Source of the DNA: Pagrus major
Taxonomy: Eukaryota; Chordata; Actinopteri; Spariformes; Sparidae
Assembly (NCBI RefSeq): GCF_040436345.1
Contig: NC_133224.1
Coordinates: 7,990,741-8,054,740, forward strand
DNA length: 64,000 nucleotides
Reading direction: 5' to 3'
The notes under the pieces were generated by a model. The model saw nothing but the letters and a program-made list of their open reading frames with translations. It was not told the origin of the DNA and did no database searches. Positions 1-9,957 of the stretch are shown in pieces. Positions within the stretch are counted from its first letter, which is position 1, and each line of letters starts with the position of its first letter. The position numbers and the translations under genes were made by a program.

Positions 1-381
1 GTTTTTGTGTCTAAAGATGGTTGCCAGTCGCATTTTAACATTGTTTTTTGTTGTTGTTGTCTTTCTCCTCCCCTATGTGAAGCGTCCTTGGGTCTCTTGA
101 AAGGTGCTGTATAATACTAAGATAATATTTATTTTTTTATTATTTGCAATCGTGTAACCGTTGGATATTTCAACGAGATGTCTGGTAGGCCGAAAATCTT
201 TTCCCAACCTTAACCAAGCAGAGCATTGTCAAAAATCAAATTGAGAGTTGAACCTAAAGAAATGCAAAGTTTCAACATATCTGTGGCAGCATTGTGTTTT
301 ACTGCATCTAATTTATATGTAAATTAAGTCAAAAGTTTATTGTGTTTTTAAGGAAATACAACAATCTCTCGAGAGACTCAC
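1..381. other. Intron of the shootin-like gene, left edge
   Basis: AT-rich sequence between exon 12 and the window edge. No further exon with splice sites is visible on the minus strand and no repeat is recognised. Confidence 0.6.
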
Positions 382-440
382 CGTTTTCATCGGCGTTTCT
401 GGCTTTATCTTTCCTCCTGCTTCTCAGGAAATCAAGTGTA
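382..440 (-). CDS. shtn1-like: shootin-like coding exon 12 (last in window)
   Basis: Acceptor CTCTCTTTCTCTATGTGCCAAG and donor GTGAGT. It completes an Asn codon and gives TLDFLRSRRKDKARNADEN, positionally equivalent to the NPIRSLMSMIRKR basic segment after the prolines in SHTN1. The last base starts a codon continued outside the window. Confidence 0.75.
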
Positions 441-3400
441 CTTGGCACATAGAGAAAGAGAGAGGTCACAAGGGTCAAGCGATCAGTGTAAGAAACAAAA
501 AAAAACATGTGAAACCAAAACTGTTCACTGAAACTTCCCTGTTGTTTTAATAGTAGAGGGAAGGAACATACTTGGTAGTGGTAGCGGGAGGTGGAGGAGG
601 AGGAGGAGGAGGTGGAGGAGGAGGAGGTGGAGCAGGAGTGGATTCCTCCTCTGGTTCTTCAGTTTTATCCTCGTTGTACTGTGACTCCTGTAACTGTTTC
701 ACTACAGAGGAATACGGTGAAATGTTACCTTTCATCATCAATATCATGTCTCTTTCGACATTTTCACTAATCTCTCAGGGAATGACACGTGGATCGACAT
801 GGCTGAAACCTACGCCTGTAGCTACTTTGCTCATTAGCTCGTTTAGCCGTGCATCTAGTGGTCCAGGCTGGGAACACCACAGGAGCACACCTTTGGTTTC
901 AAACATGTTCTTATTAAGCTTTCACATCTTCTTATCTGAACTACATTTGAACAGACATTACAAGGAGTGATATTAGCACTGGAAGCCTTGGTGTTGTTAC
1001 GGGGTTTTGCAAAATGTTGGGTTTTTCGAAGCCAACATCTAGAGGAGCCTGCATCCTAACTAGCTTTAACATTCAGCCGCAGCTTTTGACCCTTTTCTGC
1101 ATTAACCATTATGTGTGTTTGCTAAGAAATGTGTCTCCAGCAGCAGGTACCTTTCTCCTGGAACTGTACGACAGCGCTTTTAGCCTCAGACAGCTGAGTT
1201 TCTGCCGCCTTCCTCTTCTCCTCGCTCTCCTCCAGCTGCTCTCTCAGGTTCTGCAGCTCGGAGAGGACGCCGCTGTCCTCCACAGCACTCTGTTGACTCT
1301 GTTTTACCTAAAAGAAACAGGGGACATGCTGAAGAAAACATAAACAGACCAAAGTGGACGCCCGTTTTCCTCTCTTTCATCACATCTACGCACACCTGTT
1401 CCTGGTAAAAGTGTTGTATATCGCAGAGGGCAGCGCTGGCGGTGGAGATTTGCTCCAGCGCCCGCTGCAGCTGCAGGCCGGTCTCCGGGCTCTGCGTCGG
1501 CGCCACGCTCCGACTGTGGGCCTCCGTCTGCTGCGCCATCATCTGACAAGACAAACCAAACACAGCCTCTGATGTCTTAAACACGTCTTTGTGATTATCT
1601 GCCTCTACGAGAATGGAAAAGAGTGACAATGAACCACAATTAAGAGGAAGAATAAAGTGAGATCTGAATGGCTCGTTGTTAATTTCCCCCCTCCAGGAGG
1701 TTGTCACAATGCAAGAGAAAGTGTTTTTCAAACCAGTGTTTTACTGAACAATGACTTAGAAACCTTGTTACAATTACTCATCTGCTACATTGATGAATAG
1801 AAACAATGCAAACAGGACGATTTAGCCGTGACAGAAAGCATCATTTTCCAACATTATGATAAGTGGCTTCTCGGGGAAAAAAGGCAGAATGCAAAGCTTT
1901 GCCTCGTTTCACTTGGAAAATGTGAGTCTTTCTTCTAAATGTGCGACAAATAAATACAACAGCTATAGTTAATAATTATGATAAATGATCAGAGTGCTGA
2001 AAACAAACCTTTTGTCATTTTGCATCGAGTATATGCAGGTAAAATGTGAGTGTTTAATCGGTTAGACGAGATTAAACGACTTTATTGATCCATAAACGAG
2101 TTTGGTGAATGTAAATCCAACAAATGAACACATGTCACATGTATACGAGCTGACTTTCACGTCAGGAAGTGGAGGGGACGGCGGACGGTGGCGTAGTAGC
2201 CGAGTTTTAACATTAACAAGCATGAAACCACAGTTTGAAGATTGTTTCTGGCGTTCAGGAAACTATCCGAGAGCAGGTCCGTGATGAGAGAAACAGGAAG
2301 TGAGAGAAAAACAAATGGTTTTCATTTCTCTGTTTCCACAAACCGAAGCAGCAGGTTGGGTCGAGCTCCGTATCGGCGCATGCAGCACGAGGCTGCACAC
2401 CGCAAATTACACCGCGCTAATCTCCGGTCTCCCTTAAGCAGAGAGCAATTTTCACACAGCAATTAGCACAATTATTTCATACATACAAACACACACAGCT
2501 ACACAAAGAGACAAAGACACACACACACACATAAAAAAAAACCCTCCAAATTGTTTCCTGTCTGAGGCCCTGCATCATTATACCACCACGCATCACAGAG
2601 AAGAGGTGTGAATGGTTGGTGTTTTCAAAACACATGAAAACAGACAAATAGTAGTGCACACAAGAGGCATTCAGTGCAGGGGGGGTCTTTTACCATGAAT
2701 TGAGAGTAAAGGGGCTGATTTGTGTGAACAGTTGGGGGTCCTTTTCACAGGTAAGGACCCCTGCGAGGCAGCCCATTGTGCGCCTGTCCGGTAAATGGAG
2801 GACACCGCGCACAAAGGCGACAATTGCTATATGCTCGGCAAAACATAAAGGTGTCAGGCAAAGACAGGTTGCGCTTAAAGACCACTATTCTCCTTCAGCA
2901 GCGGTGATGACCACTAATTATGGGAGAGGGAGGGGCTAAATGGGCAGGGAAGGGAACAGAGAGATGTGCTTTGAAAGAAAAGGCCTTCATTATAGGAGCA
3001 GCTGTGGCAGGAAAAACTGTGTTGTGTGTGTGTGTGAGTGTTTGGGTATGTGGATTTTAAGTGAATTGGTGTTTTCTCCCGCTTGTGTACGAGTGTGTGT
3101 CTGCTTTTGTCTTCTGTGCGTGTGTGTGTGTGTGTGTGTGAACGCCTCGCCTCACACAGATTTGACCAAAGTGTCATCGGTGTGAAAACAGAGAATGGAG
3201 AACCCTTCTCCTGTCCCACCACATCAGCTACAGTCTGACAGCGGAAGTGTGTGTGTGTGTGTGTGTGTGTGTGTCCTATCTCCCCCCTCTCGTCCGAGTG
3301 TCCGTGTGTTGGACGTAGCCGCCCTAAGGTCAGCGCCAACACTCCTGCGCCCTTCCTGTTGCACGACCTGTCACCCTCTGTGTCTATAGGTGTGAATGTA

Positions 3401-6400
3401 TGACAAAATGTTTTGCGGCGTGCAGAAAAAACACACACGTGCACAAACACACACACACACGCAATGCCACGCGCTCGCACCTGGTGGGCGAAGACTTCAG
3501 CGTGCTGCCGGAGGCCCTGCTCCAGCTCCAGCTTCTGAGACATCTCTGTGAACTCCTCCGTGACAAGCTGGGAGACTGTGGACGTACAACACAAACACAC
3601 AATTAGGTGACATTTAGGAATAGCGTTCATGCCATTCGTTATGTTTTTCGACTGAGGGACTGATAATGAAGGACTGAAATGTTTCATTAGTCAAACTGCA
3701 AAAGATTAATCGCATTTCATGAAGCAAAATTTCCAAATATTCGCTCAGTCAAGTCTCACAATTATGAGGATTTTCTGCCTTTTTCTGTTTTATATTAAAT
3801 GTGTTGCCATTGTTTGGGAGTGGCAGCAGAAATCTAAGAGAAAATATATTTTAAGATCAAGCAGATATTATTTATGTGGTTAGAAATCACTAGAAGTAAG
3901 AGAGAAAATGTGGTGTGTTTTTTTTCAATTTGTGTGAAATGAGCCTTTAAATACCATGAAGCGTTAACAAGAAACTGAAACATGGAAAACTGTTTGGTGA
4001 TTTTCCACAATCTTATTTTATTTCATTTTATTTTATTTAAATTTTCTGGATTTAAAAATAGATGAATTGTTCAGGGGAAAAATATATGAAAGATAAAACA
4101 TTAAGATGTTACCACACTACAGAAACAGTTAAGGACTCACCTCGTTTGATTTTATTGATGGTCTTGCTCTGTTTGTTCATCCTCATCAGTATGGCCTCTT
4201 TCTCTTGGACCTCCAGCACCAGCTGAGAGACAAAAGTCTGTGACAAGGTACACACACACTTATATCCACACAAACACACACTGACAGTGATATACCTGTT
4301 CTCTGAGTTGGACCTGCTCTTTGGTCAGATTCTCCACCTGTTGCTCGAGCTGCAGCTTCTCAGCCAGCAGCCCGTCCACTGACGTCTGCAGCTCTGACGC
4401 CGGAAGAAGATTCATGATGAGACCAGAAAATAATCCACCACCTTATTTTCGATCACCTGACGTCTCATCGTGAGCAGTTCTGTCTCACCTGCGATCTTGG
4501 CCTGATTCTCCAGCAGCAGCAGCGTCTCCTCGTTGCTCTCCGGACCAAAATCGACCACGTCGCAGTTCACGGCGGGGTCGGTCTCAAGGCCAAAGGTCAC
4601 AGCGGCCAAGTTTTCGGGCAGCTCGGGGATGAGCGGCATCAGCATCTGGCTCTTCCTCTTCAGGACTTTGTTCTCTTTGGTCACCTAGGCAACAGAGGAG
4701 ACGACGGGCGAGTTTGTGCTACATTAATCCACCAAGTGTGAAAATGGTGACAAGTCAGGAGGTGGAAGGAAAGGAAGGTAAGGGAAAGAGAGTCAAGGAA
4801 ATGAAAGGATGGGAAACAATTGAAATGAAAAGGCATTAAAAGAAAACAAACGTTGGTGAAAGGACATAGCGAGGGAAATGACCGGAAAGGGTACAGAGAA
4901 AAGAAAAAGAAAGAAAAGGAAGCAACAGGAACATTAAGGAAAGGACACAGAGAGGGAAATCACAAAAGGAAAGGAAAGGAAAGGAAAGGAAAGGAAAGGA
5001 AAGGAAAGGACGTACTTTGACAGCCAGCGCCTCAGCACTCTCCCTGCAGGATCGCTCAATCTGGAACTGCATCTCCAGCACATTAATCTCTTTCAGGAGC
5101 TGATTGGAGACTTAAAGTGAAAGTGGAGGAATCATTAGTCATCTCATGAGCATCTGATGAAAATATAAGACCGGAGACCTGAACAGAGGTTTTAAATTAA
5201 CCTGTTTCTGTGTGAAATTTGCACGGCAACGTTTGTTTTATCCTTCCTCTTCCTTATTTTTGAGACTTTACATTCCTGATAGATGTGACTTTAAGTATAA
5301 GTGTCTATCTGCTCTGTGATGCATTCAATAATTCTCACCGTCCTCCAGTTCAGACAGTCTCAGATTGGCTTCATCCCTCTGCATTTCCAGGATCTCAAAC
5401 TAACAATCAAACATCAACAAGCAAAATATGAGAAATGAGTCAGGTATTTCATTATCTTCTTCTGTTATCAGACGACTGAGGCACCAGAAGTGTTTTTTAT
5501 TTAATATAATAACAAGATTAATCAGCCAAAAGACTAATGAATCCAAAATTCAGGTTGTACTGCATTTCTATTGTTCTACCATCACATGGGAAACGTCATG
5601 AGTACATCAGTTTGAGCTGGATATTCAGCGTTTCCTGTCGCGTTAATGATAATAAAGTGGCATTAATTAACCAGTAATTCGCTGCCTGTCACTAACAGCG
5701 TTACCTGAATGTCTCCCTCATCTTCAGAGGATAAATCGCTCTCTCCGTCAGACTCTGTGGGGAAAAGAAAGTCATTTTATCTTCACGCAACAGACTGATT
5801 GTGAAACAGAGAACGTGTTCGTGGGTCGAAGATCCTCACATCCTGTCAGTGTGACTACATGAGGAACTTGTGAAGGAGGCTGATGACAGAAATACAAGAA
5901 GTGAAATCACAGAAGGATCCAACAAAAACACGTATCACTTTCTGTAGCTCCTGACTTACAGAAGTTTCGAGCTGCCACTCGACTTTGTCAAGCACGTAAA
6001 GTTTGACATTTTTGAGAAGTCAGCCAGGAAGTAGTCCAGCACAAAACTACAATGTGCTGATTTTACACATTGTGTAATTTACACGAGATATAACAGGTTA
6101 ATTAGTGAGCTTGAGCTGCTGGTTGATGGATTTTGTTCCCTTCATACACAGCCAGGCTAGCTGCTTACCGCTGTTTTCATTGTGCTAAGCTAACCAGCTG
6201 CTAGCTGCTGCGTCATATTTACCTGACAGATATTAGAGTTGTGTCAATCTTCTTATCTATTTATCAGCAAGAAAGTGTATTAATGTGCTGTATTTCCCAA
6301 AAGTATGGAGCCAGAGCCAGTTTAGCCTAGCTTAGCATGAAGACTGGAAACCAGATAAACTGGCTCTGTCCGAAGGCACCAAAATTTACCTACCAGCCAC

Positions 6401-7404
6401 TTAAAAGTTGAAAAGGATGTCTCTTTATTTCATCTGTTAAAAAAATGAAGTGTAAAAACCAGAATTTGCTGTTTTAGCTGAGGTTAAATATGGGACTTAT
6501 TAGCTTTGCCCAGGAGAGAAACTTACCTGCACGTGAACCCCAGTCTTTATGCTAGGCTAAGCTAACTGGCTGTTGTCTGTAGCTTGATATTTAACAGAAA
6601 TGAGAGTGCTATAGATCTTTTCATGCTCTTGTCAGGAAAGTGATTCAAATATTCCACAATATGGTGAACTGTGAGTTAGCACTGACTCATTCCAGCTAGC
6701 ATCTATAGCCTAGCTTAGCTTGAAGACTGGAAACAACGGTGACCAGCTAACTTGGCTCTTTCAGAAAGGTAACAAAATCCACCTACCTGCCACTTCAAAG
6801 CTCATTAATGAGTGTTTTACATGTTGTTTGTTTCATCTTTTCAAAACTGTTTAAAAACTACATTTTGTGATAGTTAAGTGTGGGACTATTTAGCTTAGTC
6901 CCATTCTTTAAGCTAGGCTAAGCTAACTGGTTGTTGTCTGTAGCTTCATTTTTTTGCTACTACAACTACAATTTGTGGTTTCAAGTGCGGTTAAATGTGG
7001 TATTTATTCACTTTGCCTAGCCAAGAAACTTCCCTGCACATAAACCCAAGTCTTTACGCTAGCAAGGCTAAGCTTCATATTTAACAGAAGTGAGAGTTGT
7101 ATCAATCATTGTTTATATAATCTGCTTTTATTGAATTAACAATTGCTAAAATCCAAGGAGTTTATTGTTCATGAAAAGGAAGAAGAAGTTTTGAGTAAAA
7201 AAAAAAACTAATTTCTGAACTAAACCCCCTTTGATGATTTTATTCCACAAGCCCACAATGACTAACGTGACTTATTTAGATACTGAGAGATCTTATTGAA
7301 ACTGCCAAATTATCATGTGACTCAAATCAGTATTTCAGCACCAGTTTTTATCCACATCATCAAGTCTTACCTGCAGCCCCGCTGTCCTCATCTTGCACCC
7401 ACAT
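382..7404 (-). CDS. shtn1-like: Shootin-family protein (shootin-1/KIAA1598-like), 12 exons, C-terminus off the left edge
   Basis: Joined exons (minus): 7404-7371, 5754-5705, 5399-5339, 5110-5016, 4684-4489, 4393-4296, 4222-4141, 3575-3481, 1542-1396, 1307-1151, 728-572, 440-382. All junctions are GT/AG and phases agree, giving 410 codons plus one base. Diagnostic similarity to mammalian shootin-1: CRESAEALAVK then TKENKVLKR (residues ~70-90), a LELEQGLRQHAEVFAHQ-type segment (~220-237), coiled coil over ~30-340, then a glutamate-rich linker and 15 prolines (~372-386) just before an Asn at an exon junction, as in SHTN1. In mammals shootin-1 links actin retrograde flow to L1-type adhesion in growth cones; the polyproline suggests profilin/SH3-type binding. 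The ATG at 7404 is preceded by an in-frame TAA 10 codons upstream. The N-terminus (MWVQDEDSG, then Asp/Glu/Ser-rich) differs from human SHTN1, so this may be a paralogue (fish shtn2/shtn3) rather than shtn1 itself. The C-terminal exons lie outside the window. Confidence 0.9.
572..728 (-). CDS. shtn1-like: shootin-like coding exon 11 (polyproline)
   Basis: The donor GTATGT at 571-566 is clear. The frame carries VVKQLQES, an acidic EEPEEES run, 15 consecutive Pro (an imperfect CCT/CCA repeat, possibly length-polymorphic) and ATTT plus AA. The acceptor AAAG at 730-729 has a poor pyrimidine tract; an in-phase alternative (CATTCCCTGAG) would start the exon at 773 and add 15 residues. Confidence 0.75.
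775..906 (-). other. Open frame in register with the polyproline exon, closed by one TGA
   Basis: An ATG at 906 opens 43 codons (begins MFETKGVLLWCSQPGPL) ending at TGA 777-775. After this stop the same frame stays open into exon 11. It resembles coding sequence in composition, but I recognise no family and human shootin-1 has no counterpart here. It may be an old exon, an alternative exon or chance. Confidence 0.25.
1151..1307 (-). CDS. shtn1-like: shootin-like coding exon 10 (coiled coil)
   Basis: Acceptor CTGTTTCTTTTAG and donor GTACCT, 52 codons plus one base. It is strongly heptad-like (LSELQNLREQLEESEEKRK), the last coiled-coil block before the proline tract. Confidence 0.88.
1396..1542 (-). 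CDS. shtn1-like: shootin-like coding exon 9
   Basis: Acceptor TTTGTCTTGTCAG and donor GTGTGC, exactly 49 codons. It begins MMAQQTEAHSRS and ends FYQEQ. It corresponds in position to the shootin-1 region after FAQEMFIEQ but is more divergent. Confidence 0.82.
1543..3480 (-). other. Shootin-like intron 8, with CA/TG microsatellites and a repeat-poor block
   Basis: No exon is visible. It holds (CA)n near 2516-2531, TG tracts at 3119-3140 and 3247-3274, and a repeat-poor block at about 2740-2930. The long minus-strand open frame at 2914-3687 is rich in His/Thr from CA repeats and only overlaps exon 8. Confidence 0.6.
3481..3575 (-). CDS. shtn1-like: shootin-like coding exon 8 (EEF/LELEQGLR block)
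   Basis: Acceptor CGTCCACAG and donor GTGCGAG. Encoded segments VSQLVTEEFTEM and KLELEQGLRQHAEVFAHQ align with VSMLAVEEYEEM and NLELEKDLRKKAESFAQE of shootin-1. Confidence 0.92.
3576..4140 (-). other. Shootin-like intron 7
   Basis: AT-rich, unremarkable intronic sequence with T/A-rich runs around 4010-4040; nothing coding. Confidence 0.6.
4141..4222 (-). CDS. shtn1-like: shootin-like coding exon 7 (coiled coil)
   Basis: Acceptor TTTTGTCTCTCAG and donor GTGAGT. It encodes LVLEVQEKEAILMRMNKQ and a basic run ending in KIKR, plus one base. Confidence 0.9.
4296..4393 (-). CDS. shtn1-like: shootin-like coding exon 6 (coiled coil)
   Basis: Acceptor GGCGTCAG and donor GTATAT. It encodes 33 residues of Leu/Glu/Gln heptads (ELQTSVDGLL... 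to ...QLREQ), phase-compatible with both neighbours. Confidence 0.9.
4489..4684 (-). CDS. shtn1-like: shootin-like coding exon 5
   Basis: Acceptor TTGCCTAG and donor GTGAGA, 196 nt. It begins VTKENKVLKRKS, matching NKENKTLKRIS of shootin-1, then continues into an acidic variable segment (residues ~100-135). Confidence 0.93.
4966..5010. repeat. (GGAAA)n pentanucleotide microsatellite
   Basis: Nine tandem AGGAAA-type pentamers end directly at the exon 4 donor (5015-5010). On the transcribed strand this is a TTTCC-rich run just downstream of the splice donor. Confidence 0.95.
5016..5110 (-). CDS. shtn1-like: shootin-like coding exon 4 (CRESAEALA signature)
   Basis: Acceptor CACTTTAAG and donor GTACGT. 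It contains IERSCRESAEALAVK, nearly the same as the human IEKTCRESAEALATK block. This is the clearest family signature in the gene. Confidence 0.93.
5339..5399 (-). CDS. shtn1-like: shootin-like coding exon 3 (start of coiled coil)
   Basis: Acceptor TTGATTGTTAG and donor GTGAGA. It encodes FEILEMQRDEANLRLSELED plus one base, matching the heptad-rich region that precedes the ISHMVIEEVN segment in mammalian shootin-1. Confidence 0.85.
5705..5754 (-). CDS. shtn1-like: shootin-like coding exon 2 (acidic)
   Basis: Acceptor TTTTCCCCACAG and donor GTAACG. It encodes an Asp/Glu/Ser-rich stretch (SDGESDLSSEDEGDIQ). The entry phase matches the single base left by exon 1, completing a Glu codon. Confidence 0.8.
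6150..7110. repeat. Tandem ~360-bp repeat, three diverged units, in shootin-like intron 1
   Basis: Landmarks recur at ~360-bp steps: GCTAAGCTAAC at about 6187, 6556 and 6913; a TTAGC(A/T)TGAAGACTGGAAAC block at ~6333 and ~6715; an ACAGAARTGAGAGT block at ~6594 and ~7085. This GCTAGC/TTAGC-rich family is one I associate with perch-like fish genomes. The rest of the intron (5755-6149, 7111-7370) shows nothing notable. Confidence 0.75.
7371..7404 (-). CDS. shtn1-like: shootin-like coding exon 1 (start codon)
   Basis: It encodes MWVQDEDSGAA plus one base and ends at donor GTAAGA. The ATG has A at -3, and the same frame is closed by TAA 10 codons upstream if unspliced. A CTTGCAG lies 8 bases upstream of the ATG, so this could instead be a second, partly untranslated exon joined to a distant 5'UTR exon. 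Confidence 0.75.
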
Positions 7405-8340
7405 GATGCTGTCTGCAAGGTTTTCAGGTTTTTAGCTCCTTGTTCACTAAATAAAACTTCCCAATCCAGCACAAACAAAAAAACTACCTGCTGTCTGAGC
7501 AGCAGTCTCCCTTCTATGGAGGAAGCAAGTAGGAATTTCTGATTCAAACCCTCCCCCACTGTCACGACTTCTGAAAGAGGAACTTTTGTCTCATACTGGC
7601 CGAAATAACATCTTAATCATCGCAGTCTCGTGGATTTATAGGACCAGGACATTTTTTAAATGTATTTTTGATTAAAAAGACGCCATTTTATGTAAACATT
7701 GATGTTGTTTGTTGAATTTTGATGTTACAAGTAAGCTACAGGACGAGATGCTTGAACTTTTCCCCTCTTTTCATACAGTGAAAAGAGGGAAATGTAGCCC
7801 CTGTCCGTGCATGTGTTCTCGAAGGGACAACGCTGTCTCTCTACTGCAAGTTCAGTGTCACTCAAGCAGCCGAAAGCAACAGCAAAGCTGCTTTCACTCC
7901 TCTATTAGCATCCGTGCTCAGAGTTCATGACCTCTCAAACATCAGACCTGCCATGGGAACCAAATTCAGGACATGAAGTTGATGACATGCATTCCTCCAC
8001 TATGAATAATTTAAAAAAAAAACCTCCTTTATATATTCACCTGTCTTCCAGGAGTTTATATCCAGGAGTACACTGAGAGTCTGATCAGGGTTAAGTACCG
8101 CTTGTGTTTAAATCTTGACAGTTGCTTTGGCTGGCTTGGTGCTCCAGTGGGTCCGTCAGGGCTGACAGGAGGTCGAACGGAGAACAGTATCTTCATATTT
8201 ATACATGAAATTCTTCTCTCAGGGCTTTTTCTGATGACATTATAAGACATCATTTATTTGTATTTTTTAAAGGGGGGTGGGCTCACAGGTATAATTTCAT
8301 TTTTGAAGCAGGCTAAGTAATTTGTTGAAACAGCTGAGCA
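7405..8340. other. Intergenic / shootin-like 5' flank
   Basis: Probable 5'UTR or upstream region of the shootin-like gene. It is AT-rich, and no convincing TATA box or upstream exon can be assigned. Confidence 0.4.
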
Positions 8341-8344
8341 CCGT

Positions 8345-8520
8345 AGTTTTTATCAAACATAACTCAAACACAAGGAAATGGTGCTTTTGCTGAGGACTAT
8401 TTTCTGCTGCGGATTAATACACATTTTGCACTCTAGTATTTAGGCTACAGCAGAACACATGGGGAATGTAGGATTGACTGATGTCTGTTGTAATGAAGGA
8501 ACAAGTGTCTTCCATCTTGT
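8345..8520 (+). repeat. Dispersed repeat, copy A (pairs with ~44250-44410)
   Basis: The segment with AACATAACTCAAACAC..AGGAAA, then GAGGACTATTTTC and GAATACACATTT-like blocks, matches 44257-44410 in the same order and orientation. The 143-codon open frame at 8440-8871 (minus) partly overlies it and is not a gene. Confidence 0.7.
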
Positions 8521-9864
8521 GTCAACAAATGCACTTAATGACTGGATTATGTTCACAGACATTTTTTGAGAGAACGAAGCACAACATTTTTTCCGTCGCC
8601 CAGAAGTCGTCGAAGTAACAGAACTAAAGTAAAGTATAAAGTATTCACATTTTGTGCTCCGACACGCCAAAGGCCATTTGACAATAAATATTTTAAAGAA
8701 ATCCCAGTGAGCAATCTGAAATAATGAAAACAGCCCGTACAGCTGAGCGATAAAGAGCTGCTGCGATTCGTCGCAGTGACGTCCTTGTGATTTAATGAGT
8801 CTTTTCTTTCTCAGTGTGTTGCTCTCTTTACAGGCACCACCTGAGCACCAAAACCTCCTCCAGCCCGTCACCCTGACCTTTACTAATGATTCCTCACCAT
8901 GTTAATAAAGGTGAAATTGTCACTTAACATTAGCCGTTGTCTGGTGTTTCTTGCAGCGGGCGACATTGTCAGATAACTCGGTCCTCATTAAAACCGGGTC
9001 TTTTTAAAACTCTGGTTAAATGGAGACGGATTAGAAAAGCCAGCAGGATTTATTTTTGCAGCAACACGGCAGCAGCAAGACTAAACAAGGCTTGATTTGG
9101 GTTTCACTGAGTCTTTGGCCTCCGTGACACTGTTTTGTTTCATTTGGAGAATGGGTGCTGATTTGTTTTCATCCGTCAAATGTCAGATGTCACGAATGCA
9201 TGTGAGGAGAAAAGGTAATTCAGAAATGCGCAGCACAGTTGTAGAAATGAAAACTCAAGATCCTGCTGAAAAAATGTTCATTTTCTCTGTAAGATACCAA
9301 TGCAAATGGGTGAAACAGGCTTAAATGTTGTCACTGAGGTCATGTGCTCTGGGGTTTACAGCAACCTGAGTGGTCTGTCAACTTCTCCAGTGGGCAAACA
9401 TAAGTGGAGGCGGGTTTATAAACAAATAATGACTTTATGACACAGTACAGCACAGTTGTGATAATATAAAACACGTCTTCATAGGCGACGTTATGATATC
9501 CTACAGATATGGTCAATTTATATTTAATTAATTGTCATCTTTGTGCTGTTTTTCTTTTTTTTTTATAGATTGAACCATAAGTGAGGTGGTGTTTACGGTT
9601 CTTCAATAAAACCGTGTGTCATTAGGGAACTTTCCTACATGATTGTTAATACTAGACGTCAGTGAAAGTAGTAGTAGGCATACAAAACATATAGTCTATT
9701 CAAGAATAACACAGCTTAAGTGAAATACAGAAGGTGCAGACAGGAAGAGAGTGGTTAAACATTACTAACTCTCAAAAGCATGTTTGAGGTAAGTGTGACG
9801 TTACTAGATGGTGGATCATCATGTTTAATTTGAGTGTTAATGAGTGTCTGACAATAATAATAAT
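8521..9864. other. Intergenic, nothing recognised
   Basis: No coding exon or RNA gene is seen. Short open frames lack splice context and recognisable domains. Confidence 0.5.
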
Positions 9865-9869
9865 AAAAA
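9865..9869 (-). terminator. Pol III terminator of tRNA-Leu
   Basis: A TTTTT run on the minus strand lies five bases past the discriminator base. Confidence 0.85.
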
Positions 9870-9874
9870 GTTTC

Positions 9875-9957
9875 TGTCAGAAGTGGGATTCGAACCCACG
9901 CCTCCAGGGGAGACTGCGACCTGAACGCAGCGCCTTAGACCGCTCGGCCATCCTGAC
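9875..9957 (-). tRNA. tRNA-Leu-CAG: tRNA-Leu (anticodon CAG)
   Basis: The minus strand gives a complete class II tRNA. The acceptor stem GTCAGGA pairs with TTCTGAC (one G-T). The D region is TGGCCGAGCGGTCTAAGGC (A box), the anticodon stem CTGCG/CGCAG encloses TTCAGGT (anticodon CAG at 9923-9921), a long variable arm follows, and the T arm is GTGGGTTCGAATCCCAC (B box) with discriminator A. There is no intron and CCA is not encoded. It reads leucine CUG codons. Intact stems and both Pol III boxes indicate a functional gene. Confidence 0.97.

Noticed and set aside
637..654. TGA at 777-775 as a selenocysteine codon in the shootin-like gene
   Set aside because: No selenoprotein homologue is known for this family and no SECIS hairpin was found; the stop lies outside the assigned exon.
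2914..3687. 257-codon minus open frame
   Set aside because: Mostly His/Thr runs from CA repeats. Only the part at 3481-3575 is a real exon, and it is bounded by splice sites.
8440..8871. 143-codon minus open frame
   Set aside because: Overlaps a dispersed repeat copy and shows no domain, splice sites or codon pattern.
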